From Rhopalosiphum padi (lineage: Eukaryota > Arthropoda > Insecta > Hemiptera > Aphididae): 64,000 bases of DNA. The notes beneath the pieces were generated by a model. That model was not told where the DNA came from and did no database searches. It saw nothing but the letters and a program-made list of their open reading frames with translations. The number at the start of each line of letters is the position of its first letter. The stretch's first letter is position 1. A program made the position numbers and the translations under genes. The stretch spans positions 5,704,001 to 5,768,000 of the forward strand of contig NC_083599.1 in NCBI RefSeq assembly GCF_020882245.1, read 5' to 3'. Of this stretch, positions 53,336-64,000 are shown piece after piece.

Positions 53336-54494
53336 ATTTTAATATACACAAATACACAATATATTCAGAAACAAAATAAGCAATGTTGAATTAATAAAGC
53401 AATTAGCACGTTAAACTCAACACAGTTAACGGTATACTGAATATTGAATAATAAACTTATAAACAATGTTCCAAAATATCATAAGACAGTTACTGACTTA
53501 CTGTACAAAGCTATATAGCAATAAAAATATCTTAAATTTAAAAATACAAAACTATAGATAATAATACGTCAATATTTATAATTTAGTTTCTATTATTATC
53601 GTCAATATTAATTATAGCCTATCAGTGTGTTACAACTAAGTACTAACGTGTTACTTTGTCAATGCAAACTCATGAATGTTTTAATTATTTATATTTTGTA
53701 GAAGATACTTGGCATTTCTATGAATTGTTTGGAATGAGTTAAAACTTAAAATATTGATTATAAATCATGTATTTATAATTAGTTGTTAAACATTTATATT
53801 TTATATTATTTTAATTTATTTTTGGCATTATAATATAGTAATAATATAGTATACTATTAATAATTATTATAATTTACGGGACAAACGATGTTAATAATAA
53901 ATTGTAGATGAAATAGTCTTCTAAAATATTACAATGAATATTTTTTTAATCCTAGGTGACTTATATCACATTCGTTTACAATGTATACATGTGTCGCGAT
54001 TTTTGACACTACTTAGTACTTGTCCCGTATCGTTATAAATTATAATATATTTGTCATTCAATATTATCATAAAAATTAGCAGTTGGACGTCCGGCATGCG
54101 GCAGCCGCAACTATGACTACTAGCGATTACAACGTTAATGTCCATAACTAATAACACATCCGCAGCGCTGTATAGCGGTGCTGTCCAAATAGTAAGCCAC
54201 CGAAAAACCGCCCAGTGAGCAATCTATAGTATTTATAATCAATGATAATACTAATACTCTTTACCGGTTAGTAAAAATATAGTCCCAATAAATTATTATT
54301 CATTTTCATAGAATATCCAAATATCATTTTTACAATTTTATGTTGAAGGTATGGGTTTGTTAATTTTGAAATAATATATTATTAATAGGTATAAGTATTA
54401 GGTTGTTATTAGAATTCTAAATTAATTTTTAATTAGTACAACATACAAAATTAAATAGGTACCAATAACCTAACCTTACAATTTTGTTTTTTAG
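53336..54494. other. AT-rich non-coding stretch before the unknown gene
   Basis: No gene supported. It probably includes upstream sequence of the minus-strand THAP gene and the 5' region or first intron of the gene at 54495, since a polypyrimidine/TTTTTTAG acceptor stands at 54485-54494. A less AT-rich stretch at about 54080-54230 holds nothing I recognise. Confidence 0.4.
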
Positions 54495-57400
54495 GAGACT
54501 GTTCCGCCGAGCATTCCCGGTGTCCAGGACTGTGGTTGGCTGTTGCCACAGGTGAGTACATTATTTTTATTTAAGTGCTATTGTTCAAATTTATTCCACA
54601 TCATCTCATTAGGTTATTGGTTAGGTAGGGTTATTACGGTATTGTTTTATCTTTAGCTTTATGAATTATGTTTACATATTGTATGTTAATAATGGTTGAT
54701 AAAATGATTCCAAGGTTTGGGGGTTGTGCAGTTGAATTTTTGAATTTGTTTATTTGTTTGTTTTCAATTATTTTCTCATCTAGTTCGAACCCATGGATAT
54801 TACAACGTTTTCCGACCTAAAAGATTGCGTACCTGACATCGACAGCATCGTGGTGGCATTCACCAGCTTAGGTGGGTATAAGCCTATGGTGCCATTCGAC
54901 GTCAGTACGGTCGGACAGGTGTCGATTTGCCAAAATACAAAGCTGTTGGTATCAATTTTTGGCAAATCGAGAAAGAGTATGTTATCAATTTTCCCTTTAT
55001 GATCATGATAATGTGTCTAAATTTGTTTTGTTTTGTGTGTTTTAGATTTTACTCATCTTGAGTTTACCATCGGCGGCGACCCTTCGTTGCCTTTGAGGGC
55101 TTTGGTCAGCGTCCCAAACCCGGGGTCTGTCGCCGATGATGAAAATTCTTTAGATTCTTCTGTTGGCGACGATGATATAGATTTGTCGGTTGATTACCGG
55201 AAGATGTTTGTGGAGGTGATATTGGGACCTGCCATATTAAAGCTTTACACAAAGTCCATATCCCGGTCCAAAGGGTCTGGAAATCCAATGGTAAAAAAAT
55301 GGCACATTCATCCGACCGATTGGGCTAGGTTGACACTGGAGGCCGACAAAATCGCGGCCGAAACCCAATTAGTCGGTGATTTTCTGTAAGTATTTCAGCT
55401 TTTTTCTTAATTTTATTGTTATTGATTTGCTGTCAGGTTATTTATAATCACTTTTACATTTTTATTTTTTAAATTTAGGTTCTACGTCGCTAGTCATGGT
55501 TTACAGATGCCCGTTGATTCGCTGAATCACGTATTAAACCGAACGTTGGAAGTTCACCATAAGTCGGTCGTCTTATTTCAAATACATGTCGCTGTGACTT
55601 TAAGACTAAAATCCAGGGTCAGAGGTCTGATGACATCTAGGACGGAGGTGCTGAAGTCGTGCAGCCAAGTAAGGTTTTATCCCGGACTTGGCTGCTACGA
55701 CTTCGGATATTTTAAATGTGAAAGTGTCAGCACGGCTCATAAGGTAATTTTTTTTTTTAATATAATAATAGTTCTGTTTCAACATTACTAATTTCGTTTG
55801 TTTTGTTGTAGCACCTTTTGCCTAATATTGTGTACCTTCAGGCATATAATCCTGCCGTACACATATTGCGTAGGGGGCTAAGTGACACTTCAACATTCAC
55901 TTGGCTGTTGTTAGGAGGCCTCACTTCAGGTGACAGCGACATGGCCCAGGTTCGGCAGTTGGAGAAAGTCGGCATGCAGTTCATTAGCTGTATGTCCGAC
56001 TTTCTGGACGACGCCGTCCTGGGGCCAGACCTGAGGGTCGAGGCCGTGGTCTCTGGAAAGTCAGCTTCCGAGGTGCTATCACTTGTGCCTGATTATGGTA
56101 CGAGGCTAGTTGATTTTTTTTTAAATTCTGGAGTTTTGTTTAAATCGTCCAAAAACTGGCCGTATTTCGTGGACAGTAGAATTTCTTCGTACCTACGGAG
56201 ATTTCGCGAAATAATTAGCTACACAGAAATGGCAAATTTCAATCATGATGTAAGTAGTTTTTTTCATTATTCTATTTTTTTAAATTCTTCTTAAATTTAT
56301 AGTCAGTGTGTACATTATTTTTCGATCGTTAGTCTGTGTATTAGTTTTTGTTATAGATATTGTGGTTCTTATTAAGGGATTTTTTTCGATTTTAACGGAT
56401 TATTTTTCTTTTTTTTTTTTTAATTTATTGGAGGTTTTTTAAATTTAAAGGATGTATTTAATAGTTTTTTTAAAGGTTGTTTTTTAAATTTAAGAGTTGT
56501 TTTTTTATTTATACTACTTTAGGGATGTAGTTTAGGGTTGGGTTTTCTAATTAAACAATTTTGTTTGTTTTTTTTATTGATTTTTTAGGGTTCTTGTTTA
56601 TAGGGTATTTTTATTTTTTAAATTCTTTTTTTATTTTTATTTTTTTTTCCACGTGTGTAGTTACTTGCCGAAATTTACGACATTGAAATAATTCTCCGGT
56701 TCAATACTTTTGGTGAGGCCCGACACCTTGATTCCCGGCGTATGAGCCAACTTTTCCCAGCACGGCAGGTTCGTCCAGGGAATAGGAGGCGATTACGTCG
56801 GGACAAGGACGGATTTTGTTTTTTTGAACCGTCCGCCATCGGACAATTCAAAGGACTACGTCCGAACGAATTGTTCGGGAATGTCCCTGTCGGCCGGTTT
56901 GTGCGTGAGCTGATTGTTAATATATTCAATTACTTGACTATTGACATTATCCAATGCAGCCCTGAAGTAGTAAGTTTTTATTTTTTTTTATTTTTTTTTT
57001 TTGTTTTAAATGTTAACAAGTGTGGTTTCAGGCTGCCCACGCATGGGTTATGTTTACCTCCCGGGTTGTCAGCAATGAGGCCGGTATGGGGACGTCCAAT
57101 GCTGCTGGGCTGGCGTTCCGCATTAGGAGGCTAGTGCGGGAGTACGGTACCAGCGAAGGCCGAAGTTTTGGCCGACTTTCGGTGGCTGGTACCGTACCGG
57201 CCAAAGACGTATATCTGGCATATACCGACTGTCACTGCTATAAATTGGCACTTATAAAAGGACTGTTCCAAAGGAGAAGTGACTTTGACTTGGTAAAATC
57301 AAGGCTAAAAGCAATAATTGAAGCTGAGTTCGAAGTTGTGCCGTTGAGCTTTCTCGTAGCGAGGTCACATCGGGCTATGTATGTTTCCCGACATTGCATG

Positions 57401-57553
57401 AGGTTATGTTTTAATCGTAACTATATATTTTTTTTGTTCAGGTGTGATTGGATATTTGTTGGAGACCTGGAGCAGAGGTCCAGCAGCCTCATATCTTACG
57501 GTGCTGAGATGTACGAAGCGAATGCTTCGCACAGCAGCACCAGGATAGATTAA
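54495..57553 (+). CDS. unknown multi-exon gene, intact, parent family of the array pseudogenes
   Basis: Exons 54495-54551, 54784-54976, 55046-55385, 55479-55743, 55812-56249, 56661-56969, 57032-57402 and 57442-57553. All introns are GT-AG and all phases agree, giving 694 residues to TAA 57551-57553. The first ATG is at 54793 in the second exon (672 residues from there), so the first listed exon may be leader or part of a longer protein. Landmarks: an acidic stretch (VADDENSLDSSVGDDDIDL), KKWHIHPTDWARL, FYVASHGL, GLGCYDFGYF, YNPAVHILRRGLSD, WLLLGG, LAEIYDIEIILRF, a basic GNRRRLRRDKDG, NEAGMGTS and RCDWIFVGD. No signal peptide, membrane helix or catalytic motif is evident. I do not recognise the family. 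The third to eighth exons match array units A-D. Confidence 0.8.
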
Positions 57554-57586
57554 ATGACGTATGCGGCTGATTGAGTTGTGGGTATT

Positions 57587-57668
57587 GTGGATTAGGCCTA
57601 TTGGGGAAACCACATTAAAAAAAAACGCATCAGTTACTATACCTCTTAGGGTGATGTGGAAATTAGTA
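57587..57668 (+). other. two-hairpin conserved block after the unknown gene
   Basis: GTGG (57587-57590) pairs with CCAC (57610-57613) around ATTAGGCCTA. TACTA (57635-57639) pairs with TAGTA (57664-57668). The primary sequence closely matches the block before every telomeric tract of the array. The second stem is TGCTG/CAGCA there, so two base pairs have changed on both sides. It begins 33 bases after the stop codon of the unknown gene. It could be a structured 3' UTR element. Confidence 0.6.
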
Positions 57669-57721
57669 TATTATTATTTGTTTGTTTGTTTACCTACCTA
57701 ATTATATTTTGTTTTTTCAAG

Positions 57722-58266
57722 TATGGCGAGTCCTCTAATGACTATTACCAGAGGCGAAAATCATGCTGGTTGGACCATAAAAGGTCATCGGGTAAAGTAT
57801 TTAACTTTGGCAATATTGTACATTACCCTGTAGGTAGTAGGTTATTGGACCAAGGTACCGCACCAGATGTCGTATACAGGCGTGTACCTGTATACACACC
57901 TGAAGTTCGTCGGTCCCTCAGTGTTGCCGTGACCACACAGGCAAACATTCGTAAAGAAAAGGCGATGGCGGACATCGGTGCCAGTGTCCCCAAGAACCCG
58001 GTGGTGAGGGAGTTATATGTGGATGCCGTTTCTGGACGTCCAATAGGTAAATGGTTTAACTTATACATTTTTTTTTTTTGTTCCTTTAATAACATTAATG
58101 GTTTTTATTTTTTTTTTTCGTAGTCGATGAAGCACCCCATGAGGTTCCTCAGTCACCCACATGTGGTGTGGGCCAATTATTTCGTAATTGCCGTCTTGTC
58201 GTCACTCCGGTGAAGATGAAATATTCACATCAAGAGGAGTTATGTAATAAAATACATTGCATTTGA
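57722..58266 (+). CDS. unknown two-exon gene, probably incomplete at 5' side
   Basis: Exon 57722-58046 (after a TTTTTTCAAG acceptor) and exon 58124-58266 (GTAAAT donor, TTTTCGTAG acceptor) join in phase to 155 residues ending in TGA at 58264-58266. The frame opens YGESSNDYYQRRKSC without a start codon. It could be read from upstream, because the frame stays open back to the hairpin block, or be spliced from an earlier exon; the last exon of the preceding gene has no suitable donor in this phase. Contains FNFGNIVHYPVGSRLL, VPVYTPEVRRSLSV and CGVGQLFRNCRLVV. No known domain recognised. It may be a separate gene or an alternative 3' end of the preceding one. Confidence 0.5.
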
Positions 58267-59124
58267 AATATTATTCTTGTCTTACCATTTTGTTTATTAT
58301 AACTCGTTTGTTTGGACTGAACAGTCAAAGAATAATCATCATTACTTACAAACTTATAATCTAAAAAAAATTAAAATTCATATTATGTATTAAAAATATT
58401 TTAGATATGTTTTAGTTGAACTAAATAAAAATGTATTCATTTTTAGAGTTTGTATACCTGTTAATTGTAAGAAATCATGATATTTATCGTCGATATTATC
58501 TTGTTGAATATTTAGCAAGTAATCTTTATCTATGTGCTAATCATAAAGAATTAAAAATTACCAAAAAATATACTCTCATTTTTTTTAAACTTAGATATTA
58601 AATACTAACATATTTCTGAATTATCTTCATCATTATTGTCTTTTTTTGATAAAATATTTTTGTCCTGCATATATATTTTTTCCTCTTAATCATCATAAAC
58701 ATTTTTAGTAATATTATCTGTTAAATAATTTTAATAATTAATATCTCTTAATAAAAAAAATATAATACCTAATAAAACAACAATGTCATACATTTAATAT
58801 AAATATAAGTAATAATAAAGCATACTAATTAAATAATTATATATTTTTCAATAAAATTATAATCTTTTACTATATTATGTTATTATTATGTGTATAATAA
58901 AAAATATAGTTAAAAAAAAAAAAATTAAAATTACTTGGTAGACCTAGGTTGCTGTTTAAATTTTCAGTTTTTCTATTTATTTTGTTAAAATTTTTTGCCC
59001 CTAATTCGAGGTCTGATAAATCGGAAGTAGTTTGGCTCTATTTAGTGCTTCATTTAAAGACACTACATAACATTGTATTGATGGGATTATAATGGTCACC
59101 TTCATTAATTTGTCAGAATGTTCA
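58267..59124. other. AT-rich intergenic stretch
   Basis: Nothing recognisable apart from A/T-rich low-complexity sequence. Confidence 0.5.
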
Positions 59125-59140
59125 AGAATTAAATAATAAA

Positions 59141-59171
<31 letters not shown>

Positions 59172-59415
59172 AAAACATTCTGCGCGCCCTGCCCAACTCG
59201 GCGTATGGGTGCGGACAGACTACTCGATATCAGACGTACATAAAAAAATATAATTATTCGTTTGTCACTTGTCGTCGTGGTCGGTCCGAATCGTCGGCCG
59301 ACGCACGCCGACAACGTACGTAAAATAATAAAATATAAAAATAGATCGCATTATAAAGTCGCCGTGGTCTGTACGACGCTCGGCGATAACATTGAATAAT
59401 AATAATAATAATATT
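59125..59415 (-). repeat. short repeat, probable LINE 3' end or SINE, with (ATT)n tail
   Basis: On the minus strand a GC-richer segment ends with TTTAAATAAAGACT followed by (ATT)n at about 59137-59160, the form of a retroposon tail with a polyadenylation signal. A second (AAT)n run at about 59395-59412 bounds the other side. No coding frame is supported. Confidence 0.45.
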
Positions 59416-59684
59416 CAAAAACACTACAGTTCGGCCAATCCTGACATTTTGTTCGTCTCGAACAAGATTTGTAGTAATTATGACAATATCCAATAAAACA
59501 TATTATAAGTGATTTGATATAAAATAATAATATAATAAAATAAAATATAATACAAACAATATGATATAAAATAATAATAATAAAAAAAAGTCAAGTGGCA
59601 TTCGGGGATTGCCGCGATAAAGCTATTGCATATTAAATAAATAAGAAGTTGATATAATTTTAAATTTTTTTATTATTATTCTAG
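59416..59684. other. AT-rich stretch between short repeat and Helitron remnant
   Basis: A further AAT run near 59570 and the AAGTGGCATTCGGGGATTGC segment. No gene seen. It may include the 3' end of the Helitron, but no CTRR-type end is clear. Confidence 0.35.
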
Positions 59685-60458
59685 TTATACAGAAGTTTGT
59701 ATCATAGAAACTATAGGCCTATGATAACTAAAATATGAAACATAAGTTTGAGATTTAATATTCTCCAAATATCTGGAAAATACGGCGTCGATGGTGGTCC
59801 TATATTTTGTAGTAGATTCTTGTGGATCATTATTTATACGTAAATTTAATTTTTCTAAGAGAAACGTTGTTAGTCTCTCTGATTTTTTATCAGCGAAGTT
59901 GATGTTGAAATCGCCAGCCAAGATAAGTGGAAATTTATGGGAATTTCCACCAAGTATTTTTGACCCTTCTACAGTGTACTACAGTAAAGTGCGATGAATA
60001 AAATATTCTAGCTCGTCCAATTTTGGATTTGGAGTAATGTAAATGACTACAATGACTATTTCTAGGCCATTTTGCAGTTTGCATAAGCACGCACAAATAT
60101 CTCCAACATTTGAGCGTCTAACATTTACATCTACAACATTTGCCACATTTATATCAATATTCGGAGTCATAATATTGGTAGTATCATTATTATTATTTTG
60201 GTAAATGGCTACCCCACCTTTTGAAACAGTATCTCGTTTGAAATAAACTATGCAATTGAAATTAGGTATGTCGATCGGATAATCATTTGACATGCAAGTT
60301 TCACTTAGAAGTAATACATTTTTTTGTCTAGTTACGGAATCTTGTAAATCGTATTTGTGACTGTTAAGACTTTGGTAATTGAAAGTCATTATTGAAACGC
60401 CATTTCTATTTCTAATAAAATCTAAGACACTTTGAGCTTTTGTCTGCACACAATTCAA
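59685..60458 (-). pseudogene. Helitron C-terminal endonuclease domain, broken
   Basis: In the same frame as the helicase C-terminus above it, separated by one TAG just before LNCVQTKAQSV. Endonuclease/exonuclease/phosphatase motifs: IMTFNYQSLNSHK, LLLSETCMS, GGVAIYQNN, VVIYITPN. After a second TAG at 59979-59981 come LAGDFNINFADKK, TTIDAVFSR and YFSYHRPI. The Asn and acidic residues of GDFN and IDAVF are present. The two stops make it inactive as it stands. Confidence 0.8.
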
Positions 60459-60896
60459 CTATAGTCTTTTTAATTCTTGCAACAATGAAGCGGTCGATGT
60501 AGCTTGCCTTCGATTATGATAAAATTTAAATGTAGAATCATCACTTGTCACAATATACAAATTTTCAATATTTGTTACACGAGAGAGCGCAACATAAACG
60601 AGTTCTTGTGAATGTGTTTTACTATACTCATATACTATTTCTTCAAAAGTCCCACCTTGCGACTTAAGAGCTGCAATTAATGGAAAATGTTTGCGTTTGA
60701 CTACCACTTTCCTATCCGATGTTAATGAAATATTCGCTGTTCGTAATTCAATGGGAACAGCGAGATTGCTGACTTTATTTCGCAATGCTAATGCAGCTCC
60801 TTTTTGTCTTTTTTTTCTACCAACTTTATCTGAACCACAAAATTCCATCCAAACTCTAATCAAGGTGTAACTTTCATCAAATTCTAGATATACCAA
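60459..60896 (-). pseudogene. PIF1-like helicase C-terminal part (Helitron)
   Basis: Contains ALALRNKVSNLAVPIELRTA and KHFPLIAA. The C-terminal YVALSRVTNIENLYI box follows; in PIF1/RecD2-like helicases this carries the conserved SR of motif VI. The region joining it to the Walker part has been deleted and contains stops. Ends LLQELKRL then TAG. Confidence 0.78.
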
Positions 60897-61101
60897 TTAA
60901 CAGCAGAACCATTGCATAAACCATCGTTCACATCGATGTTGGTTGTGATAAGATAATACTTTCCTATCACAAAAGTAATTTCATAAGGTAGTCCACCAGT
61001 GTCGATAACCGATTTTTTATGTAATTTAATTCTAAAATTAGCATCTTATTCATGATTCTTACAGCCAATAATCACGTCTGTTGATGTTCCAGTGATTTAT
61101 T

Positions 61102-62685
61102 TTAAACGATTATCAATTTATGAAGAAGTTCTGCACTAATCATGCTAATTTCATCAATGACCAGTACTCTGATATATCTGAAGAGAGATCGATACAATTG
61201 CAACGTCTCTGATGATAGAGGCAATAGTTTTGAAAGAGAAATTCGGAGAGCAGTATGGACGGTTGTACCATCAATAGCCACCGCAGCTTTGCCAGTTGAG
61301 GCACACGTAATATACGAATTGCAGTAACCATCATTATCAGCGAATCTGTTGTAAATTTCCATTGTTAAACTAATAACGAACGTTTTTCCTGTACCAGCCG
61401 GTCCGGTAAAAAAAATTTGAAATGGTTCTTGAATTGAAGTTTGTAAGTGATGGATTATAGTCATAAGCAAATCTCTTTGTTGATCATTAGCCATTCTCAT
61501 TAAGTCATAGAATTGTTTGTAATCCATTAAATTCTCTCTTTTTTTTGCAATAGCACCAAGTTTATGCAGAGTAGCATTTTGTAAATCAACGTTAGCAGTT
61601 GAGTTTGGATCACGTAGTAATAATTCATAAGGATCTCTTTCATGCAAGATTTCGACAGCCCTTAATAAATCTTCATCTTCTTGTTCTTCATCGGTTTCTC
61701 TGCATAATTTTTTGCAAATTTCCAGAGTTTTTTCTACGTCCAAATTAGATTCGAATTCTTTTCTACGTTCTAAAATGTTTTCTTTGTTACCATCGTATAT
61801 TTGAATGAACTTATTTTCTGCAATAATATCATTTTCTTCACTCTGAAAAGGAACATGCAACAAAACCATTTCACGCCTATAATCGTTGTAATTGTCAGCC
61901 ATATCGTAGTTCCTGTATCTTATTATTTTGGCAGTATCTCGTTTTGTGTAGATGCCCTTGTTATTGATGTAATAGTTTGCAACAAATTGTGCTAACGTAA
62001 CATCACGGAGTTTTTCAGGTCGTTTTTCATACTTATCAAACCAATTCTCTTTCCAAATGTTCGTACAATCATCATCCAAAGTTTCAAGTTCCTTCATAGT
62101 TTTTCTTATTCTGGCACGCTCAGTAGGAAATATAGTTGGAATATAGACTGTCACTACCGATGACTTAGCCATAGGTGTGCGTAATAAATACCAAGCAGCC
62201 TCCTGTGCCGGCATTTCAACAGACTGAAGTATGTCAATACTCATTTTTTTTGTAATATCAACAATGTCAAACTCTGGGTGCTCATCCAATATATCAATTA
62301 TTTGTCTTTGTAAATTACTGATCCCTTTATTATGCTTGTTGACATATTTTGCACAAGCATATTCATCTTGAATAATTTGAAAATCCATGTTTGATTTCAA
62401 ATGATGTAGTACAAATGGGTTGAAAGTGTTATGCCATTTTTCTGTTGGGGTTCTTTTATAGAATAATTTTGGTCTGTTGATACCCGCACGAATAATATCA
62501 TAGTAATGATCATCAGAAATAATATCATTATGCGAGTAAAAGTCATCAAAATCCTTAAAGTCAACATTTTCGAGATTCATTTTTATTGATTTGAAACGTT
62601 TCTTATATTCTTTGAAAAGTGCTTCAGAGAAATCGGGATCAGTGTCTTTCATAGGTATCAAGGTAATAGTTTTTTTTGTTGGCAT
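61102..62685 (-). pseudogene. Helitron protein, pre-helicase region and PIF1 helicase N-terminal part
   Basis: 527 residues. The first 380 match the conserved region between Rep and helicase in Helitron proteins (EYACAKYVNKHNKGISN, VEMPAQEAAWYLL, FPTERARIRKTM). The helicase starts near residue 395, with NDQQRDLLMTII, Walker A GPAGTGKT (plus-strand position about 61382-61405), ASTGKAAVAI, and Walker B VLVIDEISMI (about 61144-61163). After LLHKL the frame ends, where family members continue with IDNRLKQI-type sequence, visible in another frame. It would unwind DNA during rolling-circle transposition. It lacks the HUH nuclease, so it is a remnant. Confidence 0.82.
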
Positions 62686-64000
62686 AAATGGTCAACGAAA
62701 CGATCTATTACCATACAGCAGAACCAAAGATAGAAAAACCAGAACGAGAAGAAATCGACAATATAATCAATAAGCTTAAGAACAATAGAGCACCTGGGGA
62801 AAACAATATAGTGGCTGAGCTACTGAAAAAAGGTGGTACTGAAATAAGAAGAGAAATTATGGAAATGATCTCAATTATATGGGATAAAGTAACCCTCCCA
62901 GAGGACTGGAATACTGCAGTAATATGTCCTATATTAAAAAAGGGGGACCCGACCAAAACAAAGAACTACAGAGGTATATCTCTCTTAGACACGTGTTACA
63001 AAGTGTATACGTCATTAATATTAGAAAGGATTAACCCATATGTTAACGATATAGTCGGGGAGTATCAAAGCGGCTTTAGAAAAGGTAAATCGACATTGGA
63101 CCATATTTTTACACTGAGACAGATAATGGCTAAGTTCTATGAATTTGATAAAGAACTGCACCTTATATTTATAGATTATAAGCAAGCTTATGATAGCATT
63201 AATAGGGACAAACTATGGAAGCACTAGAAGTACTAGGCATTCCTAAAAAGTACGTAAGTCTTATAAAAGGGTGTAACAACAGAACTGTGTGCAGAGTTCG
63301 TTTCCTTCAAGAAATGTCTGAAACTTTTGAGGTAAAATCAGGCCTTAGACAAGGTGATGCTCTATCACCCACCTTGTTTAATCTAGTATTAGAAAAATCA
63401 ATGAGAGAAGTATGGGACGGTCGAAAGATGGAAATATGTGGGGAACGAGTAATATTGGCATACGCAGATGACATTGTGGTAATGGGAGAAACTAGAGATG
63501 AAGTCATGAATACTGCGTCCAAACTCTTGAAAGCAAGTAAAACCATAGGGCTGCGTGTAAATGAGGAAAAGACGAAATACTTAATGGTAGCAAGAAGAAG
63601 CCCAAACACAGACCACATAACAGTAGATGATTATAGTTTCAAGAAAGTGGAGGTATTTAAGTACCTAGGTGTTAACATAAATAGCAACAATGACATGCAT
63701 GAAGAAATCAATGATCGAATAGCATGTGGCAATCGATGCTACTATAGCATAATGAGACTCCTTAAATCAAAACTACTGTCACGTAATTCAAAGACACTAC
63801 TGTATCATAGCTATCTACGACCAATAATCACATACGCGAGTGAAACATGGTCACTGACCAAAGGAGACAGCAAACGGCTAATGACCTTCGAAAGAAAAGT
63901 ACTGAGAAATATATACGGCCCGAAATTCGATGCAGAATCGCAAACTTATGAAAGAAGGAATAATCAAGAACTACAGGAGTTATATAACAGGCCAAATATT
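62686..64000 (+). mobile_element. RTE-like LINE fragment, continues beyond the window
   Basis: 5'-truncated within ORF2, just before the reverse transcriptase, and inserted against the Helitron protein start. It is open to the right edge of the window. The motif style (APGENNIVAELLKKGG, CPILKKGDPT, NYRGISLL) is that of the RTE/BovB-type or related insect LINE reverse transcriptases; the clade is a best guess. Confidence 0.75.
62688..64000 (+). pseudogene. LINE reverse transcriptase, one frameshift, partial
   Basis: Motifs in order: NRAPGENNIVAELL, LPEDWNTAVICPILKKGD, NYRGISLLDTCYKV, EYQSGFRKGKST, LIFIDYKQAYDSI. A one-base loss near 63215 (LWK then a stop) is followed in the next frame by ALEVLGIPKKY, SGLRQGDALSPTLFN, the catalytic YADD (about 63461-63472), EEKTKYLMV and FKYLGVNI. 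A C-terminal RPIITYASETWSLT follows, the Y-x-ETW form common in this group. The frame is open to 64000. The endonuclease part is absent. Confidence 0.8.

Larger units (their letters stand above)
59685..62685 (-). mobile_element. Helitron/Helentron remnant: helicase plus endonuclease, 5' part missing
   Basis: The order on the minus strand is: a long region before the helicase, a PIF1-type helicase, and an apurinic-type endonuclease. This arrangement is known for Helitron variants with an endonuclease (Helentron type). The Rep (HUH) domain is absent, because the sequence starts abruptly at 62685, next to a LINE fragment of opposite orientation. There is an internal deletion in the helicase around 60896-61102. 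Confidence 0.8.

Noticed and set aside
55046..55385. Reading the unknown gene as several independent small genes
   Set aside because: Each open frame ends at a good splice site and joins the next in phase, and the array relatives keep the same exon borders.
13249..57553. Idea that the unknown gene and array derive from a viral nucleoprotein or other endogenous virus
   Set aside because: Multiple introns, no recognisable viral motif and no adjacent viral gene. Nothing in the sequence supports it.

Overview
This window looks like a subtelomeric or interstitial-telomeric region of an insect chromosome. The (TTAGG)n repeat is the insect telomere type. The AT-rich background, ZMYM1-like hAT elements and DUF4806 genes suggest a hemipteran, probably an aphid. 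The organism is inferred from these features and is not proven by any single gene.

Layout. (1) 155-12600: three R1-clade, SART-like non-LTR retrotransposons in the same orientation. Copy 1 ends in poly(A) joined to TTAGG repeats, and copy 2 starts immediately after those repeats. Copies 2 and 3 are fused at a broken junction. Copy 3 is split by a MULE DNA transposon with a FLYWCH/MULE transposase. (2) 12601-39407: a tandem array with a unit of about 2.96 kb (four full-length units, one deleted unit and one end unit). Each unit joins a short Myb/SANT-like ORF, a two-hairpin block, 24-25 bp of telomeric repeat, a C-tract, a fragment of SART-like 5' UTR, and the decayed exons of a multi-exon gene. 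Unit B holds a nested stack: an EnSpm/CACTA-like element containing a small hAT MITE that itself contains a full-length autonomous-looking hAT. Target duplications are visible at every level. (3) 39408-48990: three more SART-like copies, again all on the + strand and again abutting TTAGG repeats. (4) 48991-51990: a Jockey-like LINE that cuts off the last SART-like copy. (5) 52602-53335: a compact three-exon THAP gene on the minus strand. (6) 54495-58266: an intact multi-exon gene of no family I recognise, which is the paralogue of the array pseudogene, followed by the same hairpin block and a second unrecognised two-exon gene. (7) 59685-64000: a decayed Helitron/Helentron (minus strand, PIF1 helicase plus endonuclease), truncated at its 5' side by an RTE-like LINE that runs off the window.

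How it fits together. Site-specific SART-like elements use TTAGG as target and therefore share one orientation. The array unit carries its own telomeric tract and a piece of SART-like 5' UTR, so it probably arose inside such a telomere/retrotransposon zone and was then amplified as a block. The amplified gene copy was already dead, since every copy shares the same frameshift and stop, while the single-copy relative at 54.5-57.6 kb keeps an open frame through at least eight exons. The most novel material is the telomere-bearing array, the unknown gene family it derives from, and the covarying hairpin block shared by both.
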